NCBI RefSeq assembly: GCF_029011175.1
Contig: NZ_CP118946.1
Location: 1,550,001-1,614,000, forward strand
DNA length: 64,000 bases
Source of the DNA: Winkia neuii
GTDB lineage: Bacteria > Actinomycetota > Actinomycetes > Actinomycetales > Actinomycetaceae
Direction: 5' to 3'
Shown here: positions 49,942 to 58,936 of the stretch, piece by piece
Layout: each line of letters opens with the position of its first letter
Numbering within the stretch: the stretch's first letter is position 1
Translations under genes and position numbers: made by a program
Notes under the pieces: model-generated
Told to the model about the DNA's origin: nothing
Databases searched by the model: none
Seen by the model: the letters and a program-made list of their open reading frames with translations, nothing else

Positions 49942-49991
49942 ACTTTCAGAATACAGTTCACCAAAATTATTGTGCGTGGCACAATGAGGTT

Positions 49992-51572
49992 ATGACCGAA
50001 AAAGAAGACGTAATTAACGAAGATAAACAGGAATTGTCCGACCGCGTCAACAATAGGTCCAGGCGCGCAGATTCCATTGCTTTTCGGGAGTTCATTGGAA
50101 CCCAGTGGGCACCGCGTTCAACTCAGAAACCGGAAAGGGGCGGGGCAGCCGATTATCTGCCTGCCCGCCACACGAAGCTTGGCAAGGAATTCAGGGGCGA
50201 ACGCCTAGTCATTCCGGCCGGCCAGTACAAGGTCCGCAATAACGATTGCGACTACCGGTTCCGTGCTCACTCGGCGTTTGCACACCTGACTGGCCTTGGT
50301 GGCGAGCAGGAACCCGACGCAGTGCTGGTATTGGAACCACTGACCGACAAAGAGGGCAATCTGCTTGCCGGTAGGGAAATTCCTGAGGGCTACCCGGAAG
50401 ATGCCACTCACGTCGGCGTCCTCTACTTCAAGCCCAGGGCACCGCGTAGCTCTGAAGAGTTCTACGCCGATTCGCGCTACGGCGAATTCTGGGTTGGGGC
50501 CCGCCCGTCGCTGGAAGACATGGAAGCAGCTACCGGTCTGCAGTGTGCACATATCGACTCCTTTGCGGACGCGCTTGCAAAGGATGCAGGCCAGATCTCG
50601 CTGCGAGTCATCGCGGGCCAGGACACGAACGTGGACGCCCAGGTGAATCAGGTTCGCCAGAGCGCCGGCCTGGCTCATGGAGCCGAGGCGAAGTCGCTCG
50701 ATGACGCCCTTGAAGAGGCTACTTCCACGATCCGCCTGCAAAAAGATGATTACGAACTGGACGAGCTGCGCCACTCCATTGCAATGACCAAGCGCGGTTT
50801 TGAAGAGATCATCAAGTCCCTTCCCCGAGCCACCAAGCACTGGCGCGGCGAGCGCGTGATTGAGGGCGCTTTCGGTGCGGTTGCTCGCGAAGAAGGCAAC
50901 GGCCTCGGCTACGACACCATCGCTGCAGCCGGCAACCACGCCAATACCTTGCACTGGATCGACAACGACGGCAAGGTGAACGAGGGCGAACTTGTGCTTG
51001 TGGACGCAGGCATCGAAGCTGATTCTTTGTACACCGCCGACATCACGCGTACCCTACCTATCTCGGGCAAGTTCTCGCCCGAGCAGGCCAAGGTTTACAA
51101 CGCGGTACTGGATGCCTGCGAGGCCGCTCTGGCCAAGGCTAACGAACCCGGCGCGCTGTTCCGCGACGTCCATGACGCCGCCATGGAGGTCTTGGCTCAC
51201 CACCTAGACGAATGGGGCATGTTGCCGGTCTCTGTCGAGGAGGCGATCTCGGAAGAAGGCCAGCAGCACCGCAGGTGGATGCCTCACGGCACTAGTCACC
51301 ACCTTGGACTGGACGTCCACGATTGCGCCCAGGCGAAGAAGGAATTGTACTTGGATGCCGAGCTGAAGCCCGGCATGGTGTTCACGATCGAACCTGGCCT
51401 CTACTTCAACCAGGACGATCTGGCAGTTCCTGAAGAGCTACGAGGCATTGGCGTGCGCATTGAGGACGACATTGTCATTACCGCCGACGGCAAGGCGCAG
51501 CGGCTAAGCGAGGACATTCCCCGCACAGTCGAGGCCGTAGAGGCCTGGATAGCCGATGTGCAAGGCAAGTAG
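49992..51572 (+). CDS. pepP: Aminopeptidase P family protein (Xaa-Pro aminopeptidase)
   Basis: This 526-residue enzyme removes N-terminal residues preceding proline. The N-terminal creatinase domain has RFRAHSAFAHLTGLGGEQEP. The C-terminal pita-bread domain has the dimetal ligands: VDAGIEADSLYTADITRTLP (two Asp), HGTSHHLGLDVHD (His), FTIEPGLYF (Glu) and GVRIEDDIVIT (Glu). I chose ATG 49992 with GAGG just upstream; the longer frame to 49737 overlaps the PHP gene. A strong terminator follows at 51598. Confidence 0.93.
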   Translation: MTEKEDVINEDKQELSDRVNNRSRRADSIAFREFIGTQWAPRSTQKPERGGAADYLPARHTKLGKEFRGERLVIPAGQYKVRNNDCDYRFRAHSAFAHLTGLGGEQEPDAVLVLEPLTDKEGNLLAGREIPEGYPEDATHVGVLYFKPRAPRSSEEFYADSRYGEFWVGARPSLEDMEAATGLQCAHIDSFADALAKDAGQISLRVIAGQDTNVDAQVNQVRQSAGLAHGAEAKSLDDALEEATSTIRLQKDDYELDELRHSIAMTKRGFEEIIKSLPRATKHWRGERVIEGAFGAVAREEGNGLGYDTIAAAGNHANTLHWIDNDGKVNEGELVLVDAGIEADSLYTADITRTLPISGKFSPEQAKVYNAVLDACEAALAKANEPGALFRDVHDAAMEVLAHHLDEWGMLPVSVEEAISEEGQQHRRWMPHGTSHHLGLDVHDCAQAKKELYLDAELKPGMVFTIEPGLYFNQDDLAVPEELRGIGVRIEDDIVITADGKAQRLSEDIPRTVEAVEAWIADVQGK

Positions 51573-51597
51573 CCCAGGCAAGTAAGCCGATATAGAA

Positions 51598-51626
51598 ATG
51601 GCCCCCAAGGATTCCTTGGGGGCCAT
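51598..51626. terminator. Bidirectional hairpin terminator
   Basis: A 13-bp perfect stem ATGGCCCCCAAGG / CCTTGGGGGCCAT with loop ATT lies between convergent pepP and the peptide-transporter ATPase gene. It is followed by CTTCTTG on the plus strand and TTTCTAT on the minus strand. Confidence 0.85.
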
Positions 51627-51639
51627 CTTCTTGCCTAGC

Positions 51640-53388
51640 CTATTTGGTTTTGTTACCCATGATTGCTTCCACGTAGTCGGTACGGCCGGCCAACAGCGAA
51701 CCGCCTGGGACGGCTTCGATCAGCTCGCGGGTGTACTGCGTGGAGGGGTTGTCGAAGATGTTGTCGGCAGGCCCCTGCTCGACAACCTTGCCCGATTCCA
51801 TCACCACGATGTCGTCGGCGTTTTCGCGCACTACAGCAAGGTCGTGGGTGATGAACAGGTAGGTTAGGTTCATCTGTGCCTGCAGATCGTTTAGTAGGTG
51901 CAGGATCTGATCCTGTACCAACACGTCGAGGGCGGATACGGCCTCGTCGAGGACGACCACTTCGGGCTGCAACGCGAGTGCCCTAGCGATGGCTACGCGC
52001 TGGCGCTGTCCGCCAGAGAGCTCGTTGGGGTACCTACGCATTGCCGACTTCGGTAGGGCTACTAGGTCTAGCAGTCTTGCTACGCGGGCTTCACGTTCTT
52101 TCCTGTTCCCCAGCTTGTGGGTGATCAGTGGCTCTTCGATGCAGCGGTAGACCGAATACATCGGGTCCAAAGATCCGTAGGGGTTCTGGAAGACGACGGC
52201 AAGCTTGCGCCGCATGTCGAACAGTTCCTTGCGCCCCAGGGTCGATAGGTCGGTCCCCTTGTAGTAGACCTTGCCTTCGGTGGGATCGATCAGGTTCAGG
52301 ATGATGTTGGCGACCGTGGACTTACCGGAGCCGGACTCGCCTACCACGGCGGTGGTGGTGCCGCGTCGGACGGCGAAGGACACGTTGTCTACGGCCTTCA
52401 GTATCTTGTCTTCTCCCTTGGCGCCGCGCACGTCGAAGATCTTGGTTAGGTTTTCGACGCGGATAACTTCTTCTTTTGCCTTTGAGCCGGCGTGGGCGCC
52501 AAGCAGTTCCTCTTCCGAGTCGTGTCCGGCTGCGTGCGCACTTTGAATGCGGTGCGATGCCAGCGAGGGCGCTGCCTTTACTAGTCGCTGCGTGTAGGGG
52601 TGGGTCGGGTTGGTCAGAATTTCCTTTGACGGACCAGACTCGACCACGCGCCCACGGTGCATTACTACAAGGTGTGATGCCCGCTCGGCTGCTAGGCCGA
52701 GGTCGTGGGTGATGAATAGTACAGCGGTGCCGTATTCCTTGGTCAGCTTCTCTAGGTGATCCAGGATGCGTGCCTGTACGGTCACGTCGAGGGCGGAAGT
52801 AGGTTCGTCAGCGATCAGCAGCTTAGGTTCTGAGGAAAGGCCTATGCCGATCAGTGCGCGCTGGCGCATGCCGCCTGAGAATTCGTGCGGGAACTGTCCG
52901 GCGCGCCGGTCGGCGTCCGGCAAGCCAGCCTCTTCCAAGATCTCGACGGTCCGCTTCTTTATGTCTTTGTCCGGTACCGTCTTGTTGGCGTGCAGACCTT
53001 CGGCAACCTGGGTGCCAATTCGCCATACCGGGTTTAGGTTGCTCATGGGATCTTGGGGCACCATGCCGATCTGGCTGCCACGCAGCTTGATCAGTTCTTT
53101 TTCGGACAGGTTGGTGATGTCCCTGCCATCGAACTCGATGGTGCCGCCGGTTACCTTGCCGGTGCCGGGAAGTAACCCGATGAGCGCTGCCGCGGTGGTG
53201 GATTTCCCGGATCCCGACTCGCCCACGATTGCGATCGACTGACCGGGGTAGATGGTCAGGTTGGCTTTGCGGACGGCAGGTACCATTCCCGTGGAGGATC
53301 GGAAGGCGACCTCTAGGTCGGTGACTCGAAGTAGCGGCTGTCCCGGCCCGCCGGTGGTGGGCGTGAATTGAACTTTGGAGTTACTCAT
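51640..53388 (-). CDS. Dipeptide/oligopeptide ABC transporter, fused DppD-DppF ATPase
   Basis: This 582-residue protein holds two complete ABC ATPase domains. The first (about 15-270) has GESGSGKSTTAAAL, signature FSGGMRQRALIG and Walker B LLIADEPTSALD. The second (about 310-565) has [28 protein letters not shown] and VVLDEAVSALD. Each is followed by the oligopeptide/dipeptide C-terminal region (NPTHPYTQRLVKA, NPSTQYTRELIEA). The fusion supplies both ATPase halves of a peptide importer. The start ATG overlaps the dppC stop by 1 bp (TAATG). It is the last gene of the operon. Confidence 0.93.
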   Translation of the reverse strand: MSNSKVQFTPTTGGPGQPLLRVTDLEVAFRSSTGMVPAVRKANLTIYPGQSIAIVGESGSGKSTTAAALIGLLPGTGKVTGGTIEFDGRDITNLSEKELIKLRGSQIGMVPQDPMSNLNPVWRIGTQVAEGLHANKTVPDKDIKKRTVEILEEAGLPDADRRAGQFPHEFSGGMRQRALIGIGLSSEPKLLIADEPTSALDVTVQARILDHLEKLTKEYGTAVLFITHDLGLAAERASHLVVMHRGRVVESGPSKEILTNPTHPYTQRLVKAAPSLASHRIQSAHAAGHDSEEELLGAHAGSKAKEEVIRVENLTKIFDVRGAKGEDKILKAVDNVSFAVRRGTTTAVVGESGSGKSTVANIILNLIDPTEGKVYYKGTDLSTLGRKELFDMRRKLAVVFQNPYGSLDPMYSVYRCIEEPLITHKLGNRKEREARVARLLDLVALPKSAMRRYPNELSGGQRQRVAIARALALQPEVVVLDEAVSALDVLVQDQILHLLNDLQAQMNLTYLFITHDLAVVRENADDIVVMESGKVVEQGPADNIFDNPSTQYTRELIEAVPGGSLLAGRTDYVEAIMGNKTK

Positions 53389-54329
53389 TACTTCCTCGCC
53401 TTCGGATCCAGAGCATCACGCACTACGTCGCCCATCATGATGAAGGACAGTACGGTAATTGCCAGCGCGATGGACGGGTAGAACAGGATCATTGGGTTGG
53501 TGCGCAGCGACATCTGTGCCTTTGCAATGTCTCCGCCCCAGGAGACCACGTTGGTGGGCAGACCCACTCCCAGGAAGGACAGGGTTGCTTCGGTAACGAT
53601 GAAGGTACCGAGTGCCACGGTCGCATATACGATCACTGGGGCTGCGGAGTTGGGCAGGATATGCTTGGTCAGAATCTTCCAGCCGGACACCCCAAGGGCT
53701 CTGGCGGCGGTTACGAATTCTTCGTTCTTGACAGTCATCACGCTACCGCGGGTGATGCGCGCAATTTGTGGCCAGCCGAAGGCCGCCAGGATCATTACGA
53801 CCATCCACACTGTGCGGTGTTCTTTAAACAGCTGCATGATTACGATGGCTGCCAGGATGAACGGGATCGCGAAGAAGATGTCGGTGACGCGGGAGAGGAG
53901 GGTGTCAATCCAGCCGCCGAAGTAACCGGCAAGGGCGCCAAAGATAACGCCGAGGACGGACACGACTATGGTGGTGAGCACACCGACCAGCACCGAGGTG
54001 CGGGCGCCGTGGATGACGCGCGAGTATACGTCACAACCCTGCCGATCGAAGCCGAAGGGGTGCCCCGGCGCGGAGGCGGCCGAGGACTTGGAGAGTTCGC
54101 AGAAGTTTGGGTCGACGGACGAGAAGAGTCCAGGGAAGGCGGCTACGATCAGCACAATTGCGATGATGACTGCCGACACCCAGAACAGCGGGCGCCTACG
54201 GAGGTAGCGCCATGCTTCGCCCCACATGGACGAGGGCGCGCTCTCGTCTGCTACTGCGTCCACGGCGCCCAGACCAGTTTCGTCTATTTCGCTTACTTGG
54301 TGTGCCTGTTCGGGGTAGATGTTAGACAT
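53388..54329 (-). CDS. Peptide ABC transporter permease, DppC type
   Basis: This 313-residue inner-membrane permease has an N-terminal cytoplasmic tail of about 45 residues, a first helix (FWVSAVIIAIVLIVAAFPGL), the OppC extracellular domain (FGFDRQGCDVYSRVIHGART) and five further helices. The EAA-type coupling loop is VTAARALGVSGWKILTKHIL (about residue 230). It overlaps dppB by 8 bp. Confidence 0.92.
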   Translation of the reverse strand: MSNIYPEQAHQVSEIDETGLGAVDAVADESAPSSMWGEAWRYLRRRPLFWVSAVIIAIVLIVAAFPGLFSSVDPNFCELSKSSAASAPGHPFGFDRQGCDVYSRVIHGARTSVLVGVLTTIVVSVLGVIFGALAGYFGGWIDTLLSRVTDIFFAIPFILAAIVIMQLFKEHRTVWMVVMILAAFGWPQIARITRGSVMTVKNEEFVTAARALGVSGWKILTKHILPNSAAPVIVYATVALGTFIVTEATLSFLGVGLPTNVVSWGGDIAKAQMSLRTNPMILFYPSIALAITVLSFIMMGDVVRDALDPKARK

Positions 54330-55248
54330 AGCGAATCCTTGGGTCTAGAGCTGCGTAGAGGAGGTCAACTAGCAGGTTGGCCACAATGTACACCAGGACG
54401 AGCACGGTGGTGAATGAAACCACGGTGGATGGTTCGCCTTTGATAATTGCCTGGTAGAGCGTGCCACCGACACCGTTGATGGCAAAGATACCTTCGGTGA
54501 CAATTGCGCCGCCCATCAGCGATCCGAGGTCTGCACCGAGGAACGTTATGACAGGGATGAGTGAATTGCGTAGGATGTGGCGTCGCATTACTGCGCCGTT
54601 ATCTAGGCCCTTAGCCCGGGCGGTGCGGACGTAGTCCCTGCTTAGGTGTTCGCTGACAGACTGGCGGGTTAGTCGCAGCACGTAGGCGAACGATACTGCC
54701 CCCAGCACGATAGCGGGTAGCAGTAGGGAGGTGAAGGTGACGTTTGAGCCAACAGTGATTGGAAGCACTCCGAGTTTTACACCGAAGAGGAACTGCAGCA
54801 CGAAGCCGATTACGAAGGTGGGGACCGAGATAACAATCAGGGACATGACCAGGACGGTCGAGTCGAAGATGCCGCCGCGGCGTATGCCAGCGAATACACC
54901 GAAGCCTATGCCGAGGACGGCTTCGAAGATCAGTGCCATAACGGCAAGTTGGATTGTTACCGGAAAGGCACCGGCCATCACGTCGAGGACGGGACGTCCC
55001 GAGAAGGTGGTGCCGAAGTCTAGGGTGAGGATGCCCTTCAAGTACAGCAGGTATTGCACGATTAAGGGCTTGTCGAGGTTGTATTCAGCTCGGATTTGCG
55101 CTGCAATGGCCGGGTTTAGGCCTCGGTCTCCGCCAAGGGCGGCAACCGGGTCACCAGGCATAAGGAAGACCATCGTATATATCAAGAGTGTGGCGCCGAA
55201 GAATACCGGAATTGCCTGGAGGAGGCGCCTAAGTATGTATTTTCCCAT
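54322..55248 (-). CDS. Peptide ABC transporter permease, DppB type
   Basis: This 308-residue permease has six helices, starting MGKYILRRLLQAIPVFFGAT, with the DppB loop MPGDPVAALGGDRG and the coupling loop VRTARAKGLDNGAVMRRHIL. I use ATG 55248 because GAGGAA is 6 bp upstream; the longer frame to 55296 reads through the intergenic hairpin at 55269-55294. Confidence 0.92.
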   Translation of the reverse strand: MGKYILRRLLQAIPVFFGATLLIYTMVFLMPGDPVAALGGDRGLNPAIAAQIRAEYNLDKPLIVQYLLYLKGILTLDFGTTFSGRPVLDVMAGAFPVTIQLAVMALIFEAVLGIGFGVFAGIRRGGIFDSTVLVMSLIVISVPTFVIGFVLQFLFGVKLGVLPITVGSNVTFTSLLLPAIVLGAVSFAYVLRLTRQSVSEHLSRDYVRTARAKGLDNGAVMRRHILRNSLIPVITFLGADLGSLMGGAIVTEGIFAINGVGGTLYQAIIKGEPSTVVSFTTVLVLVYIVANLLVDLLYAALDPRIRYV

Positions 55249-55268
55249 TCTGTTCCTCATGACAGGAC

Positions 55269-55294
55269 GATGCGGGGCCACCGGGCCCCGCATC
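55269..55294 (-). promoter_or_regulatory. Intercistronic hairpin between substrate-binding protein and permease genes
   Basis: An 11-bp GC-rich perfect stem GATGCGGGGCC / GGCCCCGCATC with loop ACCG is not followed by a U tract. Such hairpins after a binding-protein gene usually stabilise the upstream mRNA or partly terminate, giving more binding protein than permease. Confidence 0.75.
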
Positions 55295-55308
55295 AAACCT
55301 ACTGATAG

Positions 55309-56949
55309 TTACTTCTTTTCGATCTGGTAGTACAGCGGGAAGGAGTCCCAACCAAATTCGACGTTTGTAACCTTCGTGGAGTAGCCGCCGTTGACGTTCG
55401 AGTACCAGAGCGGGATGGCTGGAAGATCCTTGAGCAGGATCCCCTGAGCCTCATCATACTTCTTGTTGGCCTTGGCCTTATCGGACTGTAGCGAGCCTTC
55501 GGTGACTAGACGGTCAAAATCCTTGTTGGAGTAGCGAGCGTCGTTCGAGGGAGCGCCAGTCTTGAAGACCGGGGCCAGGAAGTTGAACACCCCCGGGTAG
55601 TCGGCCTGCCAGCCGGCACGGAAACCGGACTGCAAGGCGTGGTTGGTAACGTCGTCACGCATGGACTTGAAGTCGGGGTATGCCTTGCCCTGGGCATTGA
55701 TGCCGAGGTTGTTCTTCAGCTGGTTGCAGACTGCATCTACCCATGCCTGGTGTCCGCCGTCAGAGTTGTAGGCGAGTTCGAATGTGCCGTCGTACTTCTT
55801 GATGGCATCTGCCTTCTGCCACAGATCCTTAGCGGCCTTGGCGTCGAATTTCAGTACGTCGTTGCCAGGTAGGTTTTCATTGTAGCCGTCAACAGTCGGA
55901 GAGGTGAAGTCCTTGGCCGGGGTGCGGGTGGATTTGAAGATAGTCTTGGTGATTTCTTCACGGTCGATAGCTTTAGAAAGTGCTGCTCGGCGCAGGCGGC
56001 CTTCCTCATCCATGCCGAAGTGCGGAGCGTTCACATCAATTGTGAAGTTCTGGAACACGGCGGCGGGCTGGTTTACAGCTCGATCTCCAAGATCCTTCTG
56101 GTACGACTCGAAGGCGGAATCCGGAATAGCGTCGATGACGTCGATTTCATCGCTCAGCAACTTCTGGTATGCAGCATCCTGCTGAGCGAATACCTGGAAG
56201 CTGATGCCCTTGTTCTTAGGCTTGCGCGGTCCGTCGTAGTTTTCGTTGGGTACCAAATCAATCTTTTCGTTGTGTACCCACCCATCTTTTTCGGCCAACT
56301 TATAGGGGCCTGAGCAGACCGGATTCTGGCCGAACGCCTTCATGTCCTTGTAAGCCACATCAGGAAGCGGGGCAAATGCCTGGTAGCCGAGTCGGTCGGC
56401 AAAGTCAGGCGTCGACCCATTTAGTTCCGCAGTAAAGGTAGTGTCATCTACTACTTTCAAGCCGTCCATTTTTGGAACGTCTGGGGCTTGGGCACCTTCT
56501 TTTTCGGGAGCCGCAGTGTAGCCCTTGATTGCTTCAAAGAAGGGGGCTTGCGTCTGCGCATTCTTCGGATTGGCCGACCAGTTCCACGCGTCGACGAAGT
56601 TCTTCGCCTTCAGATCCGAGCCGTCAGAGAACTTGAGCCCCTTCTTTAGTTTGAAAGTGAACTTGGTGAAGTCACCGTTGTGTTCAATAGAATCGGCTAG
56701 TTCGTTTTCGGTCTTCCCGTCCTTGGTGTAGTAGACCAGTCCCGCGTTAATGTTCGTCAAGACTCGGCCGCCACCTACTTCGTTTGTTGCGGAGGGGATG
56801 AGAGGATTTTGGGGTTCAGAAATGTTTGCAGTAACGACCTGCGCCCCGTCGCCACCTGCGTTTGAACCGGAACCTGACCCGCCACATGCGGAAAGGGTCA
56901 GCGTTAACGCGGCGGCGGAAACTAGGGCAAGAATGCGCTTATTTTTCAC
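55309..56949 (-). CDS. Peptide ABC transporter substrate-binding lipoprotein (family 5)
   Basis: This 546-residue lipoprotein has a signal peptide ending in lipobox LSAC (Cys about 22) and a Gly/Ser linker. It is an SBP family 5 protein with PLIPSATNEVGGGRVLTNIN and the signature-like FKLKKGLKFSDGSDLKAKNF. Downstream are NEKIDLVPNENYDGP and LRRAALSKAIDREEI. It binds oligopeptides outside the membrane for DppBC/DF. The start is GTG 56949 with GGAGGAAATA upstream. It is the first gene of the operon. Confidence 0.93.
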   Translation of the reverse strand: MKNKRILALVSAAALTLTLSACGGSGSGSNAGGDGAQVVTANISEPQNPLIPSATNEVGGGRVLTNINAGLVYYTKDGKTENELADSIEHNGDFTKFTFKLKKGLKFSDGSDLKAKNFVDAWNWSANPKNAQTQAPFFEAIKGYTAAPEKEGAQAPDVPKMDGLKVVDDTTFTAELNGSTPDFADRLGYQAFAPLPDVAYKDMKAFGQNPVCSGPYKLAEKDGWVHNEKIDLVPNENYDGPRKPKNKGISFQVFAQQDAAYQKLLSDEIDVIDAIPDSAFESYQKDLGDRAVNQPAAVFQNFTIDVNAPHFGMDEEGRLRRAALSKAIDREEITKTIFKSTRTPAKDFTSPTVDGYNENLPGNDVLKFDAKAAKDLWQKADAIKKYDGTFELAYNSDGGHQAWVDAVCNQLKNNLGINAQGKAYPDFKSMRDDVTNHALQSGFRAGWQADYPGVFNFLAPVFKTGAPSNDARYSNKDFDRLVTEGSLQSDKAKANKKYDEAQGILLKDLPAIPLWYSNVNGGYSTKVTNVEFGWDSFPLYYQIEKK

Positions 56950-57299
56950 TATTTCCTCCGGGATAGGCCGGAGCGCCCCTGCAAGTGGGGTAAAGGGATT
57001 TTTACTCCACCGGAGGTCTCCGTTGGTTTATTCTACTAACGAAGGTAAAGGCTTTTCCAAATCCAGATTAGATTTCTCCAATGTATCCCCTCCTTGGCCG
57101 CTCCTTTTCCGCGCCGATCAAGGCTTTTGCGATATCTCACAGTATGGACACAAAGTTCCTAAAGAATTTCCTAATGAGTATTTCAAGAACTCACAAAAGT
57201 CCCATTTCTAGAACTTTTAGTCGGGCAAACCCCTTTTTGCGGGACTTTCCCCACCTAGAAGCGTTGCAGCGACTAGTACCGCCCGATATGGCATACAAA
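56950..57299. other. Non-coding upstream region of the peptide-transporter operon
   Basis: I see no gene here. The region must contain the promoter of the minus-strand operon. Symmetry elements: CCCC-TGCAAGT-GGGG just upstream of the ribosome-binding site (56976-56990), CGGAG-GT-CTCCG (57011-57022), and a distant inverted repeat AAAGTCCC (57196-57203) / GGGACTTT (57241-57248). Any of these could be regulatory; none matches a consensus I know. Confidence 0.4.
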
Positions 57300-57326
57300 A
57301 GCGGGGAGGCATCGCTCCTCCCCGCT
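57300..57326 (-). terminator. Terminator of the amino-acid permease gene
   Basis: A 10-bp stem AGCGGGGAGG / CCTCCCCGCT with a 7-nt loop is followed on the minus strand by TTTTGTATG, 19 bp after the permease stop. Confidence 0.88.
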
Positions 57327-57344
57327 AGAGATTGATTCGTTGAT

Positions 57345-58808
57345 TTAGCGTTCCGGTCTGCTTAGGTCAGCCTCCTTGGGACTCACCGCTGGCGCCCGAG
57401 TAACCAGCTTATGAATTGCCCAAATTGCCAAGAAGATAGGCAAGCCAATGTAGCTAGTAAGCAGGGTCGTAAAGTCACCGCGCCCTAGCAAGGCTTCGTA
57501 GTTTTGCCCGAGTATCACGACGATGCACATGATGAGGGCAATAATCGGCCCAAGCGGGAAAAAGGACGACTTGTACGGCAATTCGTCTAGAGAGTGCCCC
57601 TGCGCTAGGAATGCTTTCCGGAAGCGCAGGTGGGACCATGCAACCGCCACCCAAGTAATAAAACCAGCCAGACCGGAGGCATTAACGAGCCAGGTGTAGG
57701 CTCCCCCGTCTCCGATAAGAGAGGTGAGGAAGCATGCCGCTCCCACCATGGTGGTTGCAATTAGTGCGGGCACCGGTACCCCATGGGAAGAGGTCGAGGC
57801 GAATACGCGCGGAGCCTTGCCAGACTTGGCTAGCGCGTAGAGCATGCGCGTAGAGGCGTAGAGCCCGGAGTTTCCTGCCGACAGAACCGAGGTCAAGATG
57901 ACGGCGTTCATCACCGCTGCTGCCGCCGCAATACCGGCGTTGTGGAATACGAGGGTAAAGGGGCTCACTGACAAGTTGTCGACGTCGGCGTTCAAGAGAT
58001 CCGGGTTGGTATACGGAATAAGGAAGCCGATTACTGCAATGGCGCCAATGTAAAACAGCAAGATTCGCCAAAAAATAGAACGGATTGCACGCGGAATCGT
58101 TTCGCTGGGGTTTTCGGCCTCCCCCGCCGCGACCCCGACCAGTTCAGTGCCTTGAAACGAAAAGCCGGCAATCATGAATACCGAGAGCACGCCCATTCCC
58201 CCGTTAACGAAGGGCGCATCTCCAACTGTCCAGTTCTTAAAACCTGGGGAGGGCGATCCCATAATGCCCAAAATCATCCCCAGTCCGAGCACTAAGAACA
58301 CGCAGACGGTAACCACCTTGATGGTAGCGAACCAGAACTCGCCCTCGCCATATGCTCGGGCAGAGACAGAATTCAGTACTACAAGCAACGCTAGGAAGAT
58401 CGCAGACCATATCCAGGACGGCACATTGGGGGCCCAATACTTCATCACCAACGCCGCTGCGACGAGCTCAGCGGCCACCGTGATCGCCCAGTTGTACCAG
58501 TAGTTCCACCCGATAGCGAAACCGAAGGAAGGGCTAATAAAACGGGTTCCATAGTCTTCAAAGGAACCCGTTGTAGGAATATACGTTGCCATCTCGCCCA
58601 GCGACTGCATGAGCAGGTACACCATGATCCCGATCAGTGCGTAGGCCAGCAGAGCCCCTCCCGGGCCCGCGTCAGAAATGGTTGCACCAGATGCGACAAA
58701 GAGGCCGGTGCCAATAGCCCCGCCAATGGCGATCATATTTAGGTGTCGAGCTCTGAGGGATCGCTGCAAGTCAGTGCTGCCGCTTGCAGCTGCTTCAATG
58801 TCCGCCAT
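57345..58808 (-). CDS. Amino acid permease (APC superfamily, AAT family)
   Basis: This 487-residue transporter has 12 predicted helices. The family signature at helix 1 is LRARHLNMIAIGGAIGTGLF, then GPGGALLAYALIGIMVYLLM, QSLGEMATYIPTTGSFEDYG, GFSFQGTELVGVAAGEAENP and RMLYALAKSGKAPRVFA. It imports amino acids with protons; the substrate is not determined. I use ATG 58808 (RBS GAGGTGG). It lies 128 bp downstream of the SorC-type regulator on the same strand and ends in its own terminator. Confidence 0.92.
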   Translation of the reverse strand: MADIEAAASGSTDLQRSLRARHLNMIAIGGAIGTGLFVASGATISDAGPGGALLAYALIGIMVYLLMQSLGEMATYIPTTGSFEDYGTRFISPSFGFAIGWNYWYNWAITVAAELVAAALVMKYWAPNVPSWIWSAIFLALLVVLNSVSARAYGEGEFWFATIKVVTVCVFLVLGLGMILGIMGSPSPGFKNWTVGDAPFVNGGMGVLSVFMIAGFSFQGTELVGVAAGEAENPSETIPRAIRSIFWRILLFYIGAIAVIGFLIPYTNPDLLNADVDNLSVSPFTLVFHNAGIAAAAAVMNAVILTSVLSAGNSGLYASTRMLYALAKSGKAPRVFASTSSHGVPVPALIATTMVGAACFLTSLIGDGGAYTWLVNASGLAGFITWVAVAWSHLRFRKAFLAQGHSLDELPYKSSFFPLGPIIALIMCIVVILGQNYEALLGRGDFTTLLTSYIGLPIFLAIWAIHKLVTRAPAVSPKEADLSRPER

Positions 58809-58936
58809 AGTCCACCTCAAAACACATCTATCGATTTAGAATTGCTAGATCCAATCGAGCATAAGAGCATTCTGCCGCAGATTCAAAGCCTTAGTCGATA
58901 CCGTTGCCAAACTGAGACATATCTTCCACAAAAATA

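Noticed and set aside
50205-50954. Minus-strand 249-codon frame opposite aminopeptidase P
   Set aside because: It is a shadow of pepP; the real frame has all metal ligands.
56950-57335. Small plus-strand gene (84 codons, 57081-57335) upstream of the peptide transporter
   Set aside because: It runs into the permease terminator hairpin, has no ribosome-binding site and no recognisable features.
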